A stretch of 30,505 nt of DNA, taken from positions 1 to 30,505 of IMG/VR virus record IMGVR_UViG_3300037325_000230; one strand, given 5' to 3'. The position numbers and the translations under genes were made by a program. Under the pieces are notes generated by a model. The model did no database searches and was not told the DNA's origin. It saw only the letters and a program-made list of their open reading frames with translations. This document shows positions 25,165 through 30,505 of the stretch, piece by piece. Source of the DNA: a virus. Each line of letters opens with the position of its first letter. The first letter of the stretch is position 1.

Positions 25165-25339
25165 TAAAAATCACGACAAGGCTGCTAATAACAACAGTAA
25201 AAGACGTAGTTCCCCGCTTGGAAGACTAAAAGTGCGAGAAATTTCGGAGTATAGCAGGGTTAAGGAAAAGAACTTAACGGCAAACACTGTAGAAACCACT
25301 GAAAATGTTATTGCCAGTCGGAGCACCAACTCGCTATAG
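25157..25339 (+). CDS. Small basic hypothetical protein
   Basis: 60 aa, starting MHSKNHDKAANNNSKRRSSP. Basic and probably disordered N-terminus, polar C-terminus. Overlaps the previous gene by 8 nt. Composition is low-complexity, so it may be a real but fast-evolving protein or a chance frame. Confidence 0.5.
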   Translation: MHSKNHDKAANNNSKRRSSPLGRLKVREISEYSRVKEKNLTANTVETTENVIASRSTNSL

Positions 25340-25375
25340 TGTGAGATAATAGATTACGTCTTGTTAGGAGATTCA

Positions 25376-25654
25376 ATGAATGACCGTCAGCTTCGAAAAC
25401 TACAAAGGGGACGCCACCTCGCGGATGTTCAACGAATGATACTTTCTAACCCGCTTTTCAAGAATTTGGGTGAAAGAGATCGCAAAAAACTTGCATCGCT
25501 GATATACAAAGCCGAGACAATCGAAATATATGGCAGGGAGCGGAGTATCGCTACCCTAAACGCCTCTTTCGATCAAATCGTAGATGCAGTAAGCCTCGTC
25601 TTAAATGAGATGGACGATTATGATGACGAGGATGAAGAAGATAAAAAGCAGTAG
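25376..25654 (+). CDS. Hypothetical helical protein with acidic tail
   Basis: 92 aa from ATG 25376, with TTAGGAG (25364-25370) 5 nt upstream. A basic helical N-terminal part (RQLRKLQRGRHLADVQRMIL), a middle RKKLASLIYKAETIEIYG, and a very acidic C-terminus (DDYDDEDEED). Mixed charge suggests nucleic-acid interaction or mimicry. Last plus-strand gene before a terminator. Confidence 0.7.
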   Translation: MNDRQLRKLQRGRHLADVQRMILSNPLFKNLGERDRKKLASLIYKAETIEIYGRERSIATLNASFDQIVDAVSLVLNEMDDYDDEDEEDKKQ

Positions 25655-25682
25655 AACAGCAAAGTAACATTTTTCTTGGTTG

Positions 25683-25716
25683 AAAAGCCCTCTAGCAGCG
25701 ATGTTGGGGGGTTTTT
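25683..25716 (+). terminator. Terminator of the accessory cluster
   Basis: AAAAGCCCTC (25683-25692) can pair with GGGGGGTTTT (25706-25715) around one G·G mismatch, followed by T residues. Moderate support. Confidence 0.5.
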
Positions 25717-25720
25717 CGTG

Positions 25721-25820
25721 TATACTATTAGTACTTACTAGCCTCTTTCACTAGTAAGTGAAACTCCTTTCGTTGAGACAAAGAAAAGCCCCCGATGATA
25801 AGTCGGGGGTTTTCCTTTTT
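25721..25820 (+). ncRNA. Candidate small RNA with own promoter and terminator
   Basis: -10 TATACT (25721-25726). A predicted start near 25733 coincides with a perfect 9-bp hairpin ACTTACTAG/CTAGTAAGT (25733-25741 and 25751-25759) with loop CCTCTTTCA. A single-stranded ACTCCTTTCG (25763-25772) follows. The transcript would end at the strong hairpin 25789-25809 plus T-run, giving about 85 nt. No reading frame. The pyrimidine-rich stretches are complementary to GAAAGGAG-type ribosome binding sites. No clear -35. Confidence 0.45.
25789..25820. terminator. Bidirectional rho-independent terminator
   Basis: CCCCCGA/TCGGGGG (25789-25795 and 25803-25809) with a 7-nt loop. T-rich on the plus side (TTTTCCTTTTT), and A-rich upstream (AAAGAAAAG), so it also works for the minus-strand endolysin transcript. 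Confidence 0.85.
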
Positions 25821-25830
25821 CTAAGGAGTG

Positions 25831-26913
25831 TTACTTGGGTGGGAAGTTTATTACTTGACCTATCTGAATAAGGTTTGCATTTGCTATGTTGTTGTGCACG
25901 ACTAGCTCAGCGACATTGTATCCGGCCCTAGAAGCGATTGCGCCTAAAGTATCTCCAGATGCTACTACATAAGGTGCACGAGCTCCAGGTGCAATCCTAA
26001 CTGCTTCTGGAGTTTCTACCTTTACTGGCTCTGGTGCAACTACCTTTACTGGCTCTGGTACAACTGGTGCAACGGGTGCAACTGGCTCTGGTGCTTTCAA
26101 TGCCTCTGGTATCACGGCCTGAACTGGTTTTAACTTTAGCTTGAAGGCCTTAAAGAACTTAGCGGCTTCAGGGGATGTGGACGATGAAGTCTTCTCCACT
26201 GGGAGTGGCTTCACCTTAACCTTTGGTACCGGAATGGTTGTCAGCTTCTTGGAGTAAACCTCAGCTCCGTCGACCTCAACGGAAAGCGTGTGAGTACTGG
26301 TGAGAGTTACTCCCTTGTTTAGAACTTCTCCCGCTTTCTTCACGGTCTTTGTGTAGACGCTTTTACCATCTTTACGAAGTCTAACTTCGTAGCCTTTTGG
26401 AACTCCTTCGATGGTAACAACCACATTTCCATTCTTATGGGTGTAAGTGACGTCGACTAGCTTTTCAAGATTACCGGCAACTTCCTCTTCTTCAATCTTT
26501 TTTGCTAAGTCGAATACATTACCCCAGAAAACTCCTCTAACCGAGTCCGACAATGTCGCGTGCAAATGGGGTCCAGAACTTGCTGAGCCCGAATTCCCGA
26601 TTAGTCCTACGGTGTCGCCGCATTTGACTCTAGCTGCCACTTTTAGTGACGGCTTCACGTGAAGGTGGCAATAGCCAATGTAGAAGACCTTACCCGCAGA
26701 ATCTTGTGCAGACTGGACGATAACCCAGCCCAAGATCCTTGAGAACTGAACGAGCATAATCTTGCCCTCTGTAATGGCCGGAATAGGCGTCTTGATCTTA
26801 ACGCCCCAGTCAGTGCCACGATGTGGATTTTTGGGCGCGCCTCTAAAGTTTCGTACTTTTCCGAAGTAGCCGGTCTTGCTTTTGTCGGGGAAGGGTTTCA
26901 TCCACTTAGACAT
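25831..26913 (-). CDS. Endolysin: M23 metallopeptidase with C-terminal LysM
   Basis: 360 aa. The N-terminal lysostaphin-type M23 domain has zinc ligands H31 and D35 (HRGTDW) and the H116/H118 pair (SGPHLHA), plus CHLH (82-85). It would cut peptidoglycan cross-bridge peptides. A beta-rich middle (about 150-230), a Pro/Val/Lys linker with repeated APEPVK units (about 265-310), and a C-terminal LysM (about 312-358, YVVASGDTLGAIASRAGYN) for glycan binding follow. No signal peptide, so release needs a holin. RBS AGGAG lies 6 nt before ATG 26913. Confidence 0.93.
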   Translation of the reverse strand: MSKWMKPFPDKSKTGYFGKVRNFRGAPKNPHRGTDWGVKIKTPIPAITEGKIMLVQFSRILGWVIVQSAQDSAGKVFYIGYCHLHVKPSLKVAARVKCGDTVGLIGNSGSASSGPHLHATLSDSVRGVFWGNVFDLAKKIEEEEVAGNLEKLVDVTYTHKNGNVVVTIEGVPKGYEVRLRKDGKSVYTKTVKKAGEVLNKGVTLTSTHTLSVEVDGAEVYSKKLTTIPVPKVKVKPLPVEKTSSSTSPEAAKFFKAFKLKLKPVQAVIPEALKAPEPVAPVAPVVPEPVKVVAPEPVKVETPEAVRIAPGARAPYVVASGDTLGAIASRAGYNVAELVVHNNIANANLIQIGQVINFPPK

Positions 26914-26948
26914 AAGATCTCCTAAAGTTTTTGGTGTGCTCTACTATT

Positions 26949-27170
26949 TTACCGCGGATGTAGGTGGGCTATTTTTGCTCTAGCGGCTTCATGGCAATAA
27001 CGAATCATGTAGGGCTGCAACAACCGCCGGAGGCCACGGTGACGGTTCTCATGCCAGTGTCTTGGATGCATGTGAACGCACCACTTTCTGGCAGCAACGC
27101 AGTTTCTATTGCGTATAACTTTGGCGTCACTTTCCAAGAAATACCTAAAATAGAGGGTTAGCCTTCTCAT
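26949..27170 (-). CDS. Small basic His/Arg-rich protein
   Basis: 73 aa, starting MRRLTLYFRYFLESDAKVIR. Rich in Arg, His and Trp, with an HMHPRHWHENRHRGLRRLL stretch and a C-terminal YCHEAARAKIAHLHPR. I favour this strand over the overlapping plus-strand frame at 26964 because of the neighbouring endolysin and the phage-like composition. A -10-like TAAACT (minus strand, 27182-27177) lies 6 nt before the ATG. Function unknown. Confidence 0.5.
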   Translation of the reverse strand: MRRLTLYFRYFLESDAKVIRNRNCVAARKWCVHMHPRHWHENRHRGLRRLLQPYMIRYCHEAARAKIAHLHPR

Positions 27171-27179
27171 TAAAAAAGT

Positions 27180-27196
27180 TTACCATCGTTTGGTAA
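27180..27196. promoter_or_regulatory. Palindrome between divergent genes
   Basis: TTACCA (27180-27185) and TGGTAA (27191-27196) form a 6-bp inverted repeat with a 5-bp spacer. It overlaps the possible -10 of the minus-strand gene and lies upstream of the ice-binding-like gene. Candidate operator. Confidence 0.45.
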
Positions 27197-27212
27197 TCGG
27201 TGAGTTTAATGT

Positions 27213-28688
27213 GTGCTACTGTTGTGGAAATGTCCTCGGCTTGGTGGACAACCACAGAACTCTAAAGGGATCAAAATTACACGCACTCACAAGAATAAAA
27301 ACGTTTTATCTACACTCATACTAGTCACTGCAATTGCTCTTGCAAGCATAGTAGCTACCCCTTGGTCAAGTAGAGCGGACTCCCCAGGCAATATTAATCT
27401 AGGCGGCGCTGGCAGCTTTGCAGTGCTTGCTAAAACTTACGTAGTAACGGGGGCAGGCAGCACTGTCCATGGAGACATAGGTTCTGGAGATGCTACGACT
27501 ACTGGTGCTGGTAGCACTCACAGGGGGAGCATCTACGCTGGAGCCGCGATAACTACTGGTGCTAGTAATAACATAGACGGCAATCTATATGCAATGGCCG
27601 CCATTACTTTAGGAGCTGGAAACGAAATCGCTGGGACTGTAAGAGACAGTCAAGGCGCAATCAAAGACTCATACTCTCAAGCAATGACGGCTATGGGCCG
27701 AGTAATCTCTGAGGCCATGGGAGTTCCTGCCGAAACGATAGCCACAGCTTTGGCTGGTCGAACACTAGTTGCTGGTGCCTACACTGCTACAAGCGGTGGG
27801 TTCTTGACCCTAGCTGGTAATCTTACGTTAGACGCTGACGGCAACTCGAACGCAGTATTCATAATTAAAAGCCCGACCTATATATCTACAGCTGCTGGCA
27901 GTTCTGTGACGCTAATCAATGGAGCTAAGGCTAGCAACGTTTTTTGGATTACTGGTGGGTACATGTCCATGGGCGCTGATGCCAGAATATCGGGAAACAT
28001 CCTAGCCAATGGGTACGTAACCGTCGGAGCAGGTGCAAGTGTTCGGGGTCGTGTGTTCTCTAAGAATAGCTACGTGCTCTTTGGACTCAGCGGTCCAGGT
28101 TCTTCTTTTGGTCTAGTAGGTATTGGAACTGGGCCGACTCCAACGCCTACTCCTACTCCAACGCCGACTCCAACGCCTACTCCTACTCCAACGCCTACTC
28201 CGACTCCAACGCCGACTCCAACGCCGACTCCAACGCCTACTCCTACTCCAACGCCTACTCCTACTCCTACAAGTAGCCCGACTCCTAGCCCTACAAGTAC
28301 TCCAACGCCGACTCCAACGCCTACTCCATACCCACCGCAGACTCCGGCACCTAGTCCAAAACCAAGCAAGACTCCAACGTCGACTATTACTACCGACCCT
28401 GTAGCTGTGGAACCTCCAACTGCAGAACCTCTTCCGGAGACTACTGAGGTAGCTACACCAGAGGTCGTAGTCGTGGTCGTGGCTCCCATCGTAGTTGTGA
28501 TACCGCTAGACCCATTCTGCCTAGCAGAAGACGAAGAGCCTATGGGCATATTTGAAAGTATGGTTGCAATACCATTAGCGTTTACTCAGTCAGTTGGCAA
28601 GTTTATTGTGGGAGCATTTGCAGTTCTGGTGGATACCATTCGAGGTATCTTATATTCAGTTGCTTCGGCAGCAGGTGTGTACCGATAG
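27213..28688 (+). CDS. Secreted ice-binding-like (DUF3494) protein with Pro-Thr stalk
   Basis: Up to 491 aa. An N-terminal Sec signal (hydrophobic [19 protein letters not shown]) precedes a DUF3494 domain. The domain shows [35 protein letters not shown] and later [51 protein letters not shown], all typical of the ice-binding beta-solenoid. A Pro-Thr repeat stalk (about residues 310-390) and a hydrophobic C-terminus follow, so it may be surface-anchored. No ATG precedes the signal: GTG 27213, TTG 27222 or a non-standard ATT 27276 (AAAGGGA 5 nt upstream) are the options. Family members bind ice or act as adhesins. Rare in phages. Confidence 0.85.
   Translation: MLLLWKCPRLGGQPQNSKGIKITRTHKNKNVLSTLILVTAIALASIVATPWSSRADSPGNINLGGAGSFAVLAKTYVVTGAGSTVHGDIGSGDATTTGAGSTHRGSIYAGAAITTGASNNIDGNLYAMAAITLGAGNEIAGTVRDSQGAIKDSYSQAMTAMGRVISEAMGVPAETIATALAGRTLVAGAYTATSGGFLTLAGNLTLDADGNSNAVFIIKSPTYISTAAGSSVTLINGAKASNVFWITGGYMSMGADARISGNILANGYVTVGAGASVRGRVFSKNSYVLFGLSGPGSSFGLVGIGTGPTPTPTPTPTPTPTPTPTPTPTPTPTPTPTPTPTPTPTPTPTPTPTSSPTPSPTSTPTPTPTPTPYPPQTPAPSPKPSKTPTSTITTDPVAVEPPTAEPLPETTEVATPEVVVVVVAPIVVVIPLDPFCLAEDEEPMGIFESMVAIPLAFTQSVGKFIVGAFAVLVDTIRGILYSVASAAGVYR
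28135..28270 (+). repeat. Tandem hexamer-like (ACTCCT/ACGCC) repeats encoding Pro-Thr
   Basis: Repeats of CC(A/G/T)AC(T/G) codon pairs (CCNACN) encode the (PT)n stalk. They form a low-complexity tract prone to slippage and to length variation. Confidence 0.85.
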
Positions 28689-28752
28689 AGCGATAACTAT
28701 GAGGTAGACTTAGAGTTAAATTAAAACTTAAATCATAATTAGAGGACTACCA

Positions 28753-29451
28753 ATGACAGAACTTACATTTAGATCAGACATGACCGTGGAGCTAGTCCAG
28801 TCAATGGGCGACGATGCTTCAGTAGTAAAGGCCGCTCGTGTCTCTACTGGTGGTAGCACTACTACTCCCGAGAAGGATGCTGGTTTAATTAACTACCTTA
28901 TGCGTGATCGCCACGGCACCCCTTTTGAGCACAACGCTTTTACGTTCTATGTAGAGGCACCTATCTTTGTGTTCCGCGAGTTTATGCGTCACAGGGTTGC
29001 GTCATACAACGAAGAGTCAGGCCGATACAAAGAGCTTGCTCCAGTGTTCTACATTCCTAGCGAAGATCGTAAGCTAATTCAAGTTGGTAAGCCAGGTGCT
29101 TACACTTTTGAAGAGGGAACTTATGACCAGAAAAAGATTGTTCCGGCAGACATCAAGATGGCAGCTAAAGAGGCATACGCTGCTTATCAGCGGATGCTAG
29201 AAAAAGGTGTTGCCCGAGAGGTCGCAAGGAGTGTTCTACCAGTTGGACTCTACTCTTCTATGTTTGTTACGATGAACGCCCGTACACTGATGAACTTTCT
29301 GTCACTTCGAACTATGCGTGAAGGAACGATGTTTCCTTCTTTTCCGCAGCGGGAGATAGAGATGTGTGCCGAGAAGATGGAAGACTTCTTTGCAGAGGTC
29401 ATGCCAGTTACTTACGCAACGTTCAATAAGAATGGTCGAGTGGCACCTTAA
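28753..29451 (+). CDS. thyX: FAD-dependent thymidylate synthase
   Basis: 232 aa. ThyX converts dUMP to dTMP with methylene-THF, FAD and NADPH. The signature RHR-x5-NE-x-SGRY is at residues 79-92 (RHRVASYNEESGRY), with S84 in the signature. RHGTPFEHN (about 53-61) and the C-terminal FLSLRT-x-x-EGTMFPS (about 183-198) are also typical. Full length. RBS GAGGA precedes ATG 28753. Together with dUTPase and NrdHIEF it completes a dNTP-supply set. Confidence 0.97.
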   Translation: MTELTFRSDMTVELVQSMGDDASVVKAARVSTGGSTTTPEKDAGLINYLMRDRHGTPFEHNAFTFYVEAPIFVFREFMRHRVASYNEESGRYKELAPVFYIPSEDRKLIQVGKPGAYTFEEGTYDQKKIVPADIKMAAKEAYAAYQRMLEKGVAREVARSVLPVGLYSSMFVTMNARTLMNFLSLRTMREGTMFPSFPQREIEMCAEKMEDFFAEVMPVTYATFNKNGRVAP

Positions 29452-29463
29452 CTTATACGTTAC

Positions 29464-29736
29464 TTATTTTTTGGGAGACTTGCGTTCTTTATCTGTACCA
29501 TCGAAGATATAGCCGTCACCGTCACCGTCGCGTGGCAAGTCTTCTTCGGGCTTCTCGTATCGGAAAGGCCAAAAGGTAATCCACCAAGCAATAAGCGTAA
29601 ACATGATTAAGTTACCAGTGATTGTCTTGGCATCGCCCTCAAGGACTAGCCAACCGATGATAAGTGCTACTAGTGTCCACGCTTGATCAAGAGTGTCCTT
29701 TAATAGTTCTTTCAGGAAGTGAAAGATAGTTTTCAT
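29464..29736 (-). CDS. Two-helix membrane protein, holin candidate
   Basis: 90 aa. Two transmembrane helices (about 19-33, AWTLVALIIGWLVLE, and 41-58, GNLIMFTLIAWWITFWPF) are joined by a short polar loop. A charged C-terminal tail has a DGDGDG cluster and ends KERKSPKK. Two helices, small size and a charged tail are typical of class II holins. It is on the same strand as the endolysin but about 2.5 kb away. The DGDGDG motif could bind calcium. Holin role not proven. Confidence 0.7.
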   Translation of the reverse strand: MKTIFHFLKELLKDTLDQAWTLVALIIGWLVLEGDAKTITGNLIMFTLIAWWITFWPFRYEKPEEDLPRDGDGDGYIFDGTDKERKSPKK

Positions 29737-29783
29737 TTATAGATTACTTTCTGCTCGTTTTATTTTTAGAAGGCTGAAGTACA

Positions 29784-30505
29784 TTATTTAGCTCTCTTTA
29801 CTGTTCTGGCTCGGGACGAAGGTCCACTAGATGAGGCGGCTGCGGAAGAAGTGGCAGCGGCAGTTGCTGCAGTTGCTGCAGTCTGTGCGACTGTGCTAAC
29901 TATGACTGCTGCTACAACTACTTCCTCTGACTCTTCGCGAACTTCTGGGGACATATTTGCTCCGAGGTTTCCTATGTCGTTAAAGACTTCAAGAACTGCT
30001 GCTGATGCTGCACCCACTAATGGGATAGCTGCAAGCTCTTTTGGCATCTCGGGGTCGTCAGCCTCGGCAACTATCGACAGAGCTTCAAGGGCTGCTTCGT
30101 AAACTATAGATCCCTGTGGCGCAGTTTGGAAAGCCTGGAAAGCTGCTTCCTTAACTGAGGTCTGTTGCTCGTTAGTTAAAATCCGGGGATTCTCAATCTG
30201 TGCAATCTCTCTAACGAGTGCCTCGATATTCTCTGCTGTGACTGGCTCTTTAATCTCTCTAACGAGTGGCTGCTTTGTTGTAGGCTCTGGGGTTGCAACT
30301 GTTGTCGCAGTGGGGCTAGGTGTGGCCGTAGGCGTATTAAAAATAGGGGGGACTGTATCCAGAGTGGCTATGGGTTTTGAAGTCGGGGCTGGGGTGGACT
30401 GTGGAGTCTGCTCTGTTTTTGTTGGTGTGGGTGTGGAGGTCGGAGTGGGGGGCGGAGTGCGCTTCGGAGTGGTGGTCGGCTCAACAGGATTAGAGTCAAG
30501 GATAG
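29784..30505 (-). CDS. Pro/Thr-rich protein, partial (N-terminus beyond window)
   Basis: The frame is open from the stop at 29784-29786 to the window edge. The visible part has a Pro-Thr-rich region (about 30280-30500) similar in style to the DUF3494 stalk. A helical region follows with two LVREI copies (EPVTAENIEALVREIAQIE), then an Ala-rich hydrophobic segment near the C-terminus, ending RARTVKRAK. An internal ATG at 30047 is not needed as start because the reading frame continues upstream. Possibly a virion or surface protein. No family recognised. Confidence 0.7.
   Translation of the reverse strand, partial: ILDSNPVEPTTTPKRTPPPTPTSTPTPTKTEQTPQSTPAPTSKPIATLDTVPPIFNTPTATPSPTATTVATPEPTTKQPLVREIKEPVTAENIEALVREIAQIENPRILTNEQQTSVKEAAFQAFQTAPQGSIVYEAALEALSIVAEADDPEMPKELAAIPLVGAASAAVLEVFNDIGNLGANMSPEVREESEEVVVAAVIVSTVAQTAATAATAAATSSAAASSSGPSSRARTVKRAK

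Noticed and set aside
26964-27161. Plus-strand 65-aa frame opposite the small basic protein
   Set aside because: No RBS or promoter; the minus-strand frame is more phage-like and sits upstream of the endolysin on the same strand.
28135-28270. Possible CRISPR or other spacer-repeat array
   Set aside because: Repeats are short tandem codon pairs with no spacers; they encode a stalk.
28070-28549. Val-Gly repeat minus-strand frame
   Set aside because: Mirror of the Pro-Thr repeats in the DUF3494 protein.

Overview
The window is part of a tailed double-stranded DNA phage genome that very probably infects an Actinobacterium. The low-to-moderate GC content and the gene set suggest a freshwater or cold-water host, but that is inference. 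Evidence for the host group: a WhiB-type Fe-S regulator, a DUF3039-like and a DUF7455-like small zinc protein (families I know mainly from Actinobacteria), class Ib ribonucleotide reductase with NrdH and NrdI, ThyX, and several genes whose -10 box lies 6-7 nt before the ATG, which indicates leaderless mRNAs. Evidence for a phage: tail-fibre modules, an HNH homing endonuclease, an M23/LysM endolysin, and many tiny overlapping genes.

Layout. 1-6501 (minus strand): a run of nine tail-fibre or virion-surface genes, with Mtd-N-like attachment domains, collagen-like Gly-Pro-Thr repeats, AELN-LDG repeats and a polyglycine adhesin. 6571-11200 (plus): a DUF3039-like protein, then a nucleotide-metabolism operon nrdH-nrdI-nrdE-HNH-nrdF ending in a 14-residue Cys-rich micro-ORF. 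A compact three-way-junction inverted repeat precedes the operon. 11237-12422: small regulators (zinc ribbon, WhiB), a small membrane protein and a conserved hypothetical. 12436-12858: an odd tRNA-like gene followed by a phage tmRNA (ssrA) with tag ANSRSAFALAA. 12879-14340: a secreted subtilisin-like protease under a near-consensus promoter. 14345-15249: a GTAC-centred repeat cluster and a Cys4 phage protein. 15241-16818: a lone minus-strand UvrD-like helicase. 16924-20937: small proteins, a serine recombinase, dUTPase, and PIN-PhoH. 21003-25654: about seventeen mostly tiny, overlapping accessory genes, including an HTH protein, a DEDDh exonuclease and a DUF1599-like protein, with a tandem operator in the middle. 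25721-25820: a candidate small RNA. 25831-27170 (minus): endolysin and a small basic protein. 27213-29451 (plus): a secreted ice-binding-like (DUF3494) protein with a long Pro-Thr stalk, then thyX. 29464-30505 (minus): a holin-like membrane protein and a partial Pro/Thr-rich protein.

How the genes work together. NrdHIEF, dUTPase, ThyX and perhaps the DUF1599-like protein would supply dNTPs. PhoH, the helicase and the exonuclease act on nucleic acids. tmRNA and the tRNA-like gene would support translation during infection. The endolysin and a holin candidate would lyse the host. The fibre block sets host range. The secreted protease and the ice-binding-like protein are unusual phage cargo, possibly acting at the host surface.
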